Positions 52,470 through 63,110 of a DNA stretch of 64,000 bases are shown piece after piece (within the stretch, counting starts at the first letter, position 1; every line of letters begins with the position of its first letter). The translations under genes and the position numbers were made by a program. Source of the DNA: Portulaca oleracea (taxonomy: Eukaryota; Streptophyta; Magnoliopsida; Caryophyllales; Portulacaceae); contig CM055875.1 of NCBI GenBank assembly GCA_029582165.1, forward strand, positions 627,501 through 691,500. The letters run 5' to 3'. The notes under the pieces were generated by a model. The model saw nothing but the letters and a program-made list of their open reading frames with translations. It did not search any database and was not told the DNA's origin.

Positions 52470-54344
52470 TTAAAGAGAATTCAAATAGTTACACAGGTCC
52501 TGACTCGCCAGATCATAGACTGAATCAGGCCACCCTATCTCCCAAACCCTCTCAGCTATAGAGATTGGTTGGAGATGGGCGAGATAGTGTGCCACTGAAT
52601 TACCGCCCCTGGGAACAAATAGCCAACTGATAAAACTAAAATACAAGCTAATTTTTAGAATGTCGTCAATAATAAAATCAAGGAAAGAGTCACTCCTACT
52701 ATTATTTCTAAGCTTGCTTATAACTGACTTGTTGTCTCCTTCTACCTCCACCCTTGTGTAGCCATGACTGTGAGCTTGTTTGAGTGCAAATAGACACGCA
52801 GCCGCTTCTTCTATCTCTGGTGTGGTCCATCTTGGCGTTTGTTGCACTCCACACAACAACACTTCACCCGTCGCGTCCCTCAAAACAAATCCCCGTCCAC
52901 TTCCAGCACCTCCAACCTGTCCAGCGTCAAAATTCAGTTTGTAGATCCCTGACACCGGTGGCTTCCATGACTGCTCCTTTTTCTCGGGTACCTAGGTTTG
53001 CTCCTTCACCTCCTGAAAGTTGTGCACGAAATTGATAGCTCTCCGTGCCGAGTTTAATAGTAAGCCCACCTTCTTTCCGTGCACAAACCTGTTCCGGACA
53101 TTCCACGTTTCCCACAACATTGCTACTGGTTCCCCAAAGGTATCCTCCTTCAGCTTATCTCGTGCATGAATCAAATAATCCAACATTGTAGGCGCTTCAA
53201 ATCCCCACACATCCTCCCCCATTTCACTGGCCGTCCAGATTTTCGTGGCTAAAGGACATCTCAGCAAAGCGTGATCATCCGTATCTTCAATAGCCCCACA
53301 TATGCTGCACCCCTTGTCTGCCCCTGAAATTCTCCGCCCAATGTTTGCTCTCGTAGGTAGTGCTCCCTTTGCAACTCGCCATGCAAAAGCTTTGATCCTT
53401 GGTGGAATCTTCAACCCCCAAAGTCCTTTCCAGAAAGCTTTCAGTTTTTCTTGGTTCGAGGATGATCCCCCACCTGTCTTCAGAGTTTGAATGAGGTGAT
53501 AGGCCGATTTTACTGTGAACCGACCGTTGGCTTCAAAGTGCCACACAAGCTTATCTGCCGGCCATGACTGACAAAGAGGTATCTGAGTTATTTGCTCCAC
53601 GTCACAGGGCAGAAAAGTTTGATTCAGGAGCTCTTCATTCCAACCTCCTCTTTCCTTATCAATAAGATCCATCACTAGCATATTTGTATTGTTACCCGTT
53701 CCACATGGCGTAACCAGTTTGAACGTATATGGCCGAGGGATCCACCTATCCTACCAAGCTCGAACACGACTTCCGTCCCCAATGAGCCATCTGGAACCTT
53801 TCACCACCACGTCCCTTACCCCCCAAATACTCCTCCAAGTCATACTAGGTTGGTTTCTAAGCCTCGCCTCTAAAATACTGCATTCTGGGTAGTAGCGAGC
53901 TTTCAGGACTCTACCAACTAGAGTGAACTCATCATGCACCAATCTCCAAAGCTGTTTAGCAAGCAAGGCTTCATTGAATGCCTCGAGATCGCTGAATCCC
54001 AAACCCCCCTCTGTCTTCCTTTTGCACAGCTGCACTCCATTAACCCAATGAATTTTTCTTCTATCACCTCTATGTCCCCACCAAAACCTGTTAATGATCG
54101 CTTGAATCGATCTACGTAACTCCACAGGAAGCTTGAAAATACTCATTGCATAGGTGGGGATGGCTTGGGCCACCGCCTTTATTAGCACTTCTCTCCCCGC
54201 CCACGAAACGAACCGATCAAGCCAACCTAAGAGACGCTTCCTGACTCTATCTTTGATAGGGATGAAAGCTTTGGTCTTTGCTCGTCCAATATGTATAGGA
54301 AGACCCAAGTATTTATCTTGCGCCAACACTTCCCTCATGTCCAT
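52470..54344 (-). pseudogene. LINE ORF2 C-terminus: zinc tail and RNase H
   Basis: Three same-phase segments. 54344-53751 holds KYLGLPIHIGRAKTKAFIPI and GGLGFSDLEAFNEALLAKQL. 53681-52992 is the zf-RVT region (KIPPRIKAFAWRVAKGALPT, GCSICGAIEDTDDHALLRCP). 52955-52470 is the RNase H domain (YKLNFDAGQVGGAGSGRGFV, TPEIEEAAACLFALKQAHSH, VEVEGDNKSVISKL, PRGGNSVAHYLAHL). Stops at 53751-53753 and 52992-52994 are both TAG and can be read as former CAG codons. Confidence 0.9.
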
Positions 54345-55942
54345 AACTGGGAAATGGTCTGTCTTTTACCAGTCGGTACCCCTTTACTGAAATGTAAGGT
54401 GGATTTCTGCACATTTACTTTCTGCCCACTAGCTCCCTCATACTCCTTGAGAATGTTTTTTAACTTTCCAGCTTGATCCTCCGTTGCTTTGCAAAAAAGG
54501 ATTGAGTCGTCAGCAAATAAAAGGTGTGATATACTCGGGGAATTCGAGAATACCTTGTGTCCCGTGATCGACCCTGTTAGTTCAGCATGACGAAGCAAAG
54601 TTATTAGTCCTTCTGTTACAAAGAGAAACAAATAAGGTGAAATCGGGTCTCCTTGCCTAAGACCCCGTTCCGGCTTCACCCACCCCCTCGGTTGCCCATT
54701 CAACATGAAGGAGAAAGTGGCAGACTCCACACAGTTCAACACCATCCTGACCCACTCACCTTGGAATCCCATTCTGAGCATAATCCGACGGAGAAAATCC
54801 CACTCCACCCTGTCGTAGGCTTTCGCCATATCAAGCTTGATGGCCATCGACCCGCCCTTCCCCCTTTTGTTGCCCATGGAGTGGAAGATTTCATGAGCTA
54901 TCAATATATTGTCGATAATGAGCCTCCCCGGAGTAAAGGCGCTCTGGGTATCCGAAATAATCTGCGGGAGTAACTTTTTCAGCCTGTTCGTGATAGCTTT
55001 TGTAGCAATTTTATATATGACATTACATAAGCTTATAGGCCGAAAATTTGTCAGAGAAGTCGGGTTTGTTACCTTGGGAATCAGTACCACATGGGTATGA
55101 TTAATCCCTTCCGGGATTATGTCTCCCTGTAGAATTTGTTGAACTACATGAGTCACGTCAGTGCCCACAATGTCCCAATGACGTTGGAAGAAATACGGGT
55201 TAAATTCGTCCGGCCCGGGGGCCTTATTTGGATTCATAGCCATCAGTGCCTCCTTTATTTCTTCACTAGAATATGGCATGGTTAACATAGCATTCATCTC
55301 TGACGTTACTCGAGCCTCAACCCTGCTCAAAACCCTTTCCGCTGCTTGACAACCCTCACTTGAGAACAATTGATTGAAAAAAGAAGTAATGACACCCTCC
55401 ATCTCCTCTTCAGAATCCACAACCGTGCCATCTTCTTTCTCCAGCTTGTCTATTATGTTTGTTGACCTTCTCACGGTAGCTCTAGCATGAAACCACCGGG
55501 TGTTGGCATCCCCATGCTTCAGAAATTGAACTCTAGAGCGTTGGGCCCAGTAGATTTCTTCCTTACGACGCAACCCACTGATCTCCGCCAGCAACGGAGC
55601 CCTATCCTCCCTTCGCTTTGCTTGTTTGAGCTGTTGTTCTAGAGTTTTGATTCTTCGTGCTATATTTCCAACATTCTCTTCACTCCACTTCTCCAGGGCC
55701 TTGGTACAATGTGCCAATTTTAAAGTTAGATTTTGCCCAGCGTCTACCAACCCCGTGTCCTGCCAGGCCTTTTTGATCGCTTCCCTACACCCATCTTCCT
55801 CCATCCACACATTTTCAAAACGAAATCGTTTCTTCCTCATTCCCCACTTTTTCCTCTCACCCTGGACTTTCAACCAGATAGGCAAGTGATCTGACAACTC
55901 TTCATCTAAATGCACCACCTTGGCATCCGGGAACATGGCCAT
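54335..55942 (-). pseudogene. LINE ORF2 reverse transcriptase
   Basis: A 535-residue open segment with full RT landmarks: [120 protein letters not shown] and LLFADDSILF (FADD at 54517-54506). The catalytic aspartates are intact. A frameshift near 54340 shifts the following KYLGLPIHIG segment into another frame. Confidence 0.94.
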
Positions 55943-56557
55943 TCATTCGCCTGTAGCGCAGAAGCGGTCCAATCTTTCCTCCACTAGCTCCGCCCCTTCC
56001 CTTCGATTGGTCCACGTAAAATCGTAACCTTCAAAACCCAAATCAAAGAGCCCCACTTCCTCCAGAGTTTCACAAAAATTATTCAAAATACTTTGCGGCT
56101 TAAGAGGGCCCCCTTTTTTCTTATAATTGTAGAGAATTTCATTAAGATCTCCCCCTACAACCCACGGAAGTGTGGAGTGGGTTTGGAGATCCCTGAGAAG
56201 CTCGCAAGTGTGTGTCTTCATAGCTGTCTCTGGCCATCCATATAGCCCCGTGAATCTCCATGGTCATATCCCTTCCCCCTCCACCTCCACATCAATATGG
56301 TGAGCTGACCCAGACAAAAATGTCACCTTAACCTCCTTCTTCCAAAACATCGCCACTCCACCCGCCCTACCTCTTGGGTCTATACAAACCCCATCATCTC
56401 CTCTCAGCCTTGCTCTAACATCTCCCATCTCCATGCTGCTTCTTTTAGTCTCCGAAAGGAAGACTATAGATGGTGACCGTCTCTGTAAGAACTTACAGAG
56501 TGTTTCAACTGCCGAGGGGTCACCTAGCCCTCGACAGTTGTCGCATAGGATCATCAT
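55943..56557 (-). pseudogene. LINE ORF2 endonuclease domain
   Basis: Starts MMILCDNCRGLGDPSAVETL, where relatives have a tryptophan before the N-C-R-G-L-G motif. It continues PSIVFLSETKRSS (catalytic E-T-K), then GRAGGVAMFWKKEV. A TGA near 56263 (CGA to TGA) splits it from WVVGGDLNEILYNYKKKGGP (catalytic G-D-L-N-E) and GYDFTWTNRREG. A second TGA at 55943-55945 (TGG to TGA) separates it from the RT part. All three segments are in one frame. Confidence 0.88.
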
Positions 56558-56736
56558 TGGTCTAGGCGGGGTTGTTGAAAAACCTCCGCCTCTGGGTAGT
56601 TTTGAAGATATTTTTTGTGCTCTCCTGTGTGATCCACTCCACTCTACTCTCCTCCTCCGCTCGCACCTTCTTCCCTCTTCCTTTTCAATACCTCATTACC
56701 AATACTGATCTCCATTTCATCATGTCCTCTCCCTCC

Positions 56737-57611
56737 TTATTCACCTTTGATACTAGGGACTCGACTTTGTAGGAATGTCAGCTTTTGTCTTGCCCTAGGG
56801 TGAGTTACAGAACTTTTCAGAGTTTGGTACAGCTTCTTCTCCTCCTGTAAATCAGCTTCTAGCCCTCGCTTTTTTGTTTTCATGGGAGACGCTTTCAACC
56901 AGTTTCCATATTGTAATTGGTCAGCAGGGGTCTTCGGGTCTACCTCCTCAGAGTTTCGAAGCACATGACCCAACCTTCCACAGCCATGACAGAAGTCCGG
57001 TAATTTGAAGTATTTGAATTTTATCCAGATAGACTTACCCCCTATCTTCACCATCATTCCTCTCTTATCCACACCATGCATGTTACATTTATGTCAACTC
57101 TGAAACAAATACTCTTATCCACACCATGCATGTTATCTTCCTCACAGTCCACAAACACCCCAATTCTATCACCAAGTACTTTAGCAAAAGCAGGCGTCTG
57201 TCTAACCGCAGGGACGTCGTATGCCTTCGTCTATATTCTCACCTTCTCGAACACTATCTCTGAGTACTGTTCCGTTCCAAGCCATTCTTTCACGAGCAAG
57301 AGTTTCCCATCAAAATTCCAAGGCCCTTCGTTGAGAACATATTGTTTGTCCTCGTCCGAGAAGAACTGAAATAGGAATAGGTTTTCTGCAAGTTCCCTAA
57401 ACACCAATCCGTACATCGGCTTCCATATATTCCGGAAGACCGTCTTCATTACCCTAGGGTTAAAGGAACTTTGAGTATAAAGATGACCCACCAGGCTTAG
57501 GGCAATCTCCTCCTCCTTCTCTTGTGGGATCTCCTCCGTCACTTCAAACATTTCCTCTTCTTCCTCCGTTAGTTTCAATTTGCCAAGATCCATCTCGATA
57601 CCAGAATCCAT
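56737..57611 (-). pseudogene. LINE ORF1: DUF4283 domain and zinc knuckle, broken
   Basis: The start at 57611 gives MDSGIEMDLGKLKLTEEEEE, then FRNIWKPMYGLVFRELAENL and VLNEGPWNFDGKLLLVKEWL, the DUF4283 RNA-binding region. A TAG near 57231 interrupts it (IRVW..-type position, TGG to TAG). The frame then shifts, and 57081-56737 holds KIGGKSIWIKFKYFKLPDFC and a zinc knuckle whose last ligand is lost (C-x2-C-x4-H then N-S instead of C). Around 57062-57136 a roughly 22-bp segment encoding MHGVDK occurs twice, replacing normal sequence. Confidence 0.87.
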
Positions 57612-57919
57612 CGTTTCTTGTTTCGCAAGAAAACAACCCGCTGAAGATTTTATCGCAAATTTCCTCCGTCAGACTGATAATGTCTCGATCAACGGACTAT
57701 AGGGAGTCCCCTCTCACCACCGCCACTCTGGATGGAAAACCAGCCCTCACCACGCAGACAGATATCCTAGGGTTTACGTCGCCTCTAGGGTTTTCTCTGG
57801 GGGAGTACGAGGAAGGATTTTATTTATTAGTAATAACATAAATTATCATAATTTATGTATTTATGAAAAGAACTAAACACGATTACTTTATATAGTATAT
57901 GAAGATGTACCATCAAGCT

Positions 57920-58480
57920 TTTTTTTATTATTATTTTTCTAAGATTGATGGGCTAAAGTTGAGTACAAAAATAGTCATAAAGTTCTTGCCCCACAATAGG
58001 CTAAAAACATAAAACATACAATATAACTAATCACAAAAGCCAACTACCATAAAATACAAAATTGTGTCTTTAGGATTTGGTCTAGCGTTTTCACCTCGAC
58101 CATCAAGACTACTTCATATCTTATCCTTCTACGCTTGATAGACCTGGATTGAACCTCAAGGAAATATGAATGGTAATGTGTTCAAATTGTTGGCTAAAGA
58201 AACTGGTGAGTAGGTTATTCCTTACTTGTGGTTCTCCAAATTATAACACTCTATCTAATTGAGCGTACGACCAATGCGTATCTTTTTTTTTATGGTTTTC
58301 AAAGATTAATCCAAATCTATGATTACACATATACCATATAATTGAAAAAAAAAATGCTATGCACAACGTTTTCCTCATCTTATTCTTGAATTGTATGTTC
58401 ACCCATGCCTCATACATCAATCCAAGGCTATTTGATTGTGTTAGGGTGTGACCTAGATCATGCAATACTTCCTCCTAAAT
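57920..58480 (-). pseudogene. 5'-truncated LINE tail
   Basis: Minus strand, 58465-58241: MHDLGHTLTQSNSLGLMYEA, WVNIQFKNKMRKTLCIAFFF, IIWYMCNHRFGLIFEN. This resembles the C-terminal RT tail of the LINE at 45.8-50.1 kb ([20 protein letters not shown]). The T-rich stretch at 57919-57939 fits the element's poly(A) end. The rest is missing. Confidence 0.6.
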
Positions 58481-58942
58481 TTGCTACTTAAAGCTACGAT
58501 AGTGCACGATGTGCAATGTATAGTATATCAAGGTCATACCCACCGGGACTTGTTTTAGCTTATACACTGGACTATTCTACTGCAAAGGATGTTGGATCGA
58601 TCAAATTTTGGGTTTTACTAAGCAACTATCAGTACTCTAATCAAAGCAGTAAACTTATTTGGGTTTTATTAGATTTATAAGGATGTTTAGGAGAGTTACT
58701 CTAGCTTTTCAATTAATGAGGAACTATTTCCAACACTCAGCAATTTGCACAAGTTCAGGATCAATAATCATTCAAATGTGTTGGGTTTATGGCCCATTGG
58801 ATTCGCTAAGGTCCAAAACGGCAAAGGATACAGTTTTAATCTAATTCTAATTCCCTCTCAAAACATCAACTCAAGGGTCCTGTCTCACCATAGCTTTTAG
58901 TGCTAATCTCGCACCAATTTTGTCTAATTTTGGGGCCAAACA

Positions 58943-59380
58943 ATGATGGGTCGATTCCTATCTTATCTAAAATTAGGCTCTGCTATTAAACTCATGGGTT
59001 CGATCCCTTTTCCCCTTCATTCATCAACATCATCTCTCCTACTTAGGACAACGAGGTTAATTTCAATTCTTCAATCTCTCTCCCCTGCGAACCCAATTGC
59101 AAGCTGTGGGAGAACAACATGGGAAGATTTGAAGGTTCATCGACGGACTATCATGGTTTTTTCGTCATCCGCATGGGAGAGAATTGCAGCTGGGTTTGAT
59201 ACTGATATTGATGGTAATAGGATTAATAATGAAGATGGGTTTTTGGCATTCTCAGATGAGCAATTGGTGAGTCAATGTGAAATGGAGACGACAAAATCTT
59301 CAGGACCAGGTGGGCAGCACCGCAACAAGAGAGAGACTACAATTCGTCTCAAGCACATTACTACTGGGATTATTGCCTAG
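58943..59380 (+). pseudogene. Truncated class I release-factor-like gene (GGQ domain)
   Basis: An open frame of 145 codons with a serine/leucine-rich N-terminus resembling an organelle transit peptide. Near residue 106 it has FSDEQLVSQCEMETTKSSGP followed by GGQHRNKRETTIRLKHITTG, the RF-1 domain of peptidyl-tRNA hydrolases with the catalytic GGQ. Plant homologues of this release-factor family continue after GI(I/V)A with QAVEDRSQHKNR and at least 100 more residues. Here a TAG follows GIIA and the sequence turns into LTR-like repeat. It is either a gene cut by an insertion or a captured fragment; no intron is visible in this part. Confidence 0.7.
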
Positions 59381-59940
59381 GCGGGCCGTCTGTGGGCTTA
59401 CCAAGGCCAAGCGGCTTTTGAGTCTTTGGGCTGAGCAAGGCTAAGCGGATTTTGCTGTTCCATGGCTGTTTTTGGGCTTGGAAACTTGCAAGGCCGCCTT
59501 GCCTTGGCGTCAGGCAAGTTCAAGTTCAAACGACCATAACTCTTTCATGCAAACTCCGATTGAGGCAATTCAAACCTTATGATGTGTACTTTATACTTAT
59601 AAAACTAATTAAGGCCAATAAGGCTTATCGAAAAAATGGATTCAAAAGGGTGAGCACATGTTCTGGGCTTGATTGCGCCCTGATCCAGTTTTGTGGGCAT
59701 GTGGGTCAGCTAAGGCCAAGTGGCCTTGGCAGCCTGTTCTGGGCTTGATTGCGCCTTGGGCCAGCTCTTTGGGCCTGGTGGTTTTAATTAAAAATCTAGT
59801 GGCCTTAGATCCGTTCTGTTTTCTCTTTGTCCTAGGTTTTCTCCTCGATGTATTTTCCCGATATAAAATCTGGTGTCTACAACCCCCATGCTTAAATCTA
59901 GCATTCCCCTCAATGCAAAGGACTAAAGGCTAACAAGGAA
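59381..59940 (+). mobile_element. LTR-retrotransposon-like repeat with ggccaag motifs
   Basis: Repeated cttaccaaggccaagcgg, ggctgagcaaggctaagcgg and cttggcgtcaggcaag motifs, the phrase ccataactctttcatgcaaa often seen in plant gypsy LTRs, and two copies of ttctgggcttgattgcgcc (59660 and 59731). The boundaries are not defined. It abuts the broken release-factor frame. Confidence 0.45.
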
Positions 59941-60031
59941 GGGTACGAGAGTAGGACTATTCGTCGTGAGGAGGTGGTGTAGGGTGGTCGAGTTTCTGCA
60001 GAGGGTAAGGTTAGGTTGGGAAGTTTTTAAA

Positions 60032-60535
60032 CTACAAGACTGAGGTTATCGAGATGTGTGTTAATCGAGTTAATATTCTCAATTGGGCATCAAGGGTTAT
60101 GCGGGTTGGGGTGGGTCTTGAGGTGAAATTTGAGGTGGGGCCTGGGGGGATAGGGGCAGGAGGCATAAGGGGAAGCCATAACATGTTATGTTGGTTCCGA
60201 ACTGTTTGGTGTTCATGGGGAAGTGCACAACGCACATTGTTTGGATAAATCCACAAACGCATATCATAGTTATCGAAAGCACATAGACCAAAGAAAACAA
60301 GCCAAATGTTTCCCCCAACTCTATCTGGTGAGAGGGGGTTAGGGTCGATCCCGAAGTGACGGGCGCGGTGGATATTGAGACCTTTTACCATTATGACCAC
60401 ATTTGGAGTTGGGTATCCGTGATATATGCATAGCAAAGAAGGCAGCGGGGTCGAGATTAGCATCGTTGTGCAATATTGAATGAAATATATACATATCCGA
60501 TTTTGTTGCCTTGTTAGTACTATCGGGCCTCCCAA
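60032..60535 (-). pseudogene. Remnant resembling plant retrotransposon ORF1-type protein
   Basis: Two overlapping minus-strand frames together contain FHSILHNDANLDPAAFFAMH and NIHRARHFGIDPNPLSPDRV followed by FGLCAFDNYDMRLWI. The ...ARHFGI.P... context recalls the Athila-type ORF/putative plant transposon domain. A frameshift near 60400 separates the parts. The assignment is tentative. Confidence 0.4.
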
Positions 60536-62335
60536 AAATCACACAAGACAGAATTCGATAGGTATACCTCAAATCAAGGTTTGTAATTGGAGCGTGACGC
60601 GGTGGGTGAATGAGAATAGATAATCCTTGCTTGAGTATATGGATGAGGATGGATGAATAATAGGCTTGATCTTCTTATTTCAATACAATGATCTTAAGAA
60701 AACCATAATCACAACCTAAAGAACAAATCAACAAGGAAATTGAACACAAAAAGAACTGGATATGATCTTGGATAAAGGAAATTCCACCACCAAGACCTAA
60801 CTGTTGGGTTTTAGGTGATCTATTTCCAAAACAAATACAGATTTATCGGTGTCACAATATTTATAACAATTATAAAGCAATTAACCACCCAGGAAAGAGT
60901 ACAAGACAGACCGTGTTGGGTGAACACGGACCGGGTTGGCCTCAAACATTGAAAGAGAAGTTAGTTACTAGGCTTTTGTTAACCCCTTCTCCAAGCCACT
61001 AAACACGATAAATATGGAGTTTATCTAAGAGATTCATTGATCAACTGTTTCAGATATCTAGAGAGATACCTGGGTGATTTCCTGAGTTCCCCTCTCTCCC
61101 TGTTTAACAGCTATTTTATTGTTTCATGAAACAATCCACAAAATACCCTAAACACATACATCTTGGATTGAGATTAGTCTCAATTGGGTCGATCTAGCAA
61201 TCGAGTTCCTAGAGTGCTGCATGGACCTACAGTAGAGGATTTCTGCATTGTAATCTCAAAGGTCAACCTCTTCTTCAGCCGGATTAGCGATCGGGTATAA
61301 TACTAGGCCAACATAATCTTGGAAGAATCATCAATATTATATGAAACTTTCTCACCAAACACAATTTTGGCTTTTTAAAATTCATCCCATCAAAATAGTA
61401 ATTTGGGCTCCACACAATTAACCCAACACCAAGATGTGTATTATTGTTGAAAGGAATGCACACCTCAAAATTCTTGAATTAGGTCATGTTAAGTGTAGGT
61501 TAATTAAGGGTCATAACAGATACTTTATCTTTAATTTCTCTTGATGTCCAGTTAATCCAAAACATAAATAAATTGAAAAATTAGGAATTAATAAAAATAA
61601 AAACCAGAATAGAGAAAGTCGAGACTAGCTCTAGACTGTTGTTCATGACACATGGTCTAGTAGAAACCCTAAGTTTTCTACCTTGATAAGTAAGCTTGAA
61701 GATACTTCTCAGATTCAATGAGGTTTTTGTTTTTCAACTTTCCATTTTTCATATAGTTTCAACATTCAATATGAAATTTATTTAAAATCTTTAAAAAATC
61801 AAATCAAATTTGGTGAATCCAATTTTAATTAGAGTTGTTGCATGGTTAATCTTTAATGAGAGTTAACAAAATCAAATTTAAACTCTTAAACCACAACAAC
61901 GAGATTTAAATTTGACATAGAGGTTAAGGATTCAAGAATTAATAAATTTTCAAATTCGCCATTGACAAAACATACACTCTCTATTAAATATTAATTTTAA
62001 TGAAATAGGAGAAAAAAAAAGTGGTGAGGCATTTAATATTTAATCATTAGGAAGCATAAAATGAAAAGAAATAAATGAAATAAGTTGCAATAATTAGATA
62101 ACAAGAATGAACGTGTCGATATATTTAATCTTAAATTAGTGAAGTACGCATTGAAGAACTAAATCTTTATGTAATTTCAATAATTATAAACAAAATAATT
62201 AATGTAGAAAAACATAGCTAACTTCACAATAGAGAGTTTAATGTAGGAAATAATTAAATTGCAAGCATGAAATACAGAAAGTGAAAGAAAAAGAGAAAGA
62301 ATAGCCCGATGTCAATACTCCTAGGACTATTCTAG
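60536..62335. other. No gene seen; possibly internal or LTR retrotransposon DNA
   Basis: AT-rich sequence without long frames. It lies between the ORF1-like remnant and the gypsy LTR, and may belong to either element. No partner repeat was found in the window. Confidence 0.35.
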
Positions 62336-62589
62336 TGTCAGGATTGTAGAAGGCAAAAATTTGTTAGCCAATCAAGACTTGCCATGTGGAAATTCAAGTT
62401 ATTTTAATTCGACCAATTATAATCCGCCGTATGTCAAGATTAATTATGGTGGATCATTTAATGATAAATTAAATGAAATTATATTTCTGATCAATTAAAT
62501 TATGTCACGTGTCATGGATTACACATAAATATTTTATCCTTTTTTTAAAAAAAGGAATTAAATGGGCCTAAATGTTGACCCAAGTTCTC

Positions 62590-62597
62590 TATAAATA
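62590..62597 (+). promoter_or_regulatory. TATA box in the gypsy LTR
   Basis: TATAAATA within ctctataaatagggag. The CT-rich stretch ctctcatactctctctct about 65 bp downstream resembles a leader/initiator region. Confidence 0.65.
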
Positions 62598-62768
62598 GGG
62601 AGTTTCTTCCTTCATTTTGGGAGAGGTTGAAAAACATCAAAGGAAGAATCAAAAGCTCTCATACTCTCTCTCTCGAAGACAAGAAGCACAACAAAGCTTA
62701 AGCTCGTGCCGTCCATTCGTGGAGATCAAACCACCTTCTCTTGACCGGGATCAAGTCTCTACGACCCT

Positions 62769-62900
62769 CGTTCAAGACCACATTAATCCAAGACTATATT
62801 CATTCAAGACCATATTCACCCAAGACTATATTCATTCAAGATCACATTCATCCAAAATCATATTCATTCGAGACTCGTTCAAGTTCATTCAAGGAGATCG
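62769..62900 (+). repeat. Short tandem repeat in the LTR leader
   Basis: A unit of about 15-17 bp (attcattcaagaccat, attcacccaagactat, and variants) repeats roughly seven times, giving translated repeats such as IQDYIHSRP and IFIQDHIHP in two frames. Confidence 0.8.
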
Positions 62901-63110
62901 AATCGGAGGAGTTACATTTTATTTTGTAACAAATACACAGAGATTGTACTCAAAATCCTTTGAAATTAATATATTATATATGTTCACTAATTTCTTGTGT
63001 TTATTTATTTAGACCCGGAAATTTGTGTTTACAAATTTTGGCATGCTCGGTGGGACATCTCTGCCTCTCGTCTCTTTCTCCAAGAACGAACCATTTATCA
63101 TTCGAAGAAG

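Larger units (their letters stand above)
52439..57849 (-). mobile_element. Near full-length L1-type LINE with RNase H, 15-bp target duplication
   Basis: A 5.4-kb minus-strand element between perfect direct repeats AATTTATGTATTTAT (52424-52438 and 57850-57864). Its 3' end on the minus strand is an A-rich tail (T-rich on the plus strand at 52431-52447). It contains ORF1 (DUF4283 domain plus zinc knuckle) and ORF2 (endonuclease, RT, zinc tail, RNase H), the layout of plant L1 elements that acquired an RNase H domain. Several stops and at least two frameshifts disable it. It sits about 2 kb upstream of CCC1. Confidence 0.93.
62336..63032 (+). mobile_element. Ty3/gypsy-type LTR (left boundary approximate)
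   Basis: The right end is fixed by tttgtgtttaca at 63032, followed by aattttggcatgctcggtgg, a tRNA primer site of the TTTGGCxxGC..GGTGGGAC type used by plant gypsy elements. The left end is guessed at tgtcaggattgtagaagg. It contains a TATA box and a leader with a short tandem repeat. Its partner LTR would be beyond the right edge. Confidence 0.55.

Noticed and set aside
60054..60572. A complete gene in this interval
   Set aside because: Similar residues are split over two overlapping minus-strand frames, which indicates a frameshifted repeat remnant.
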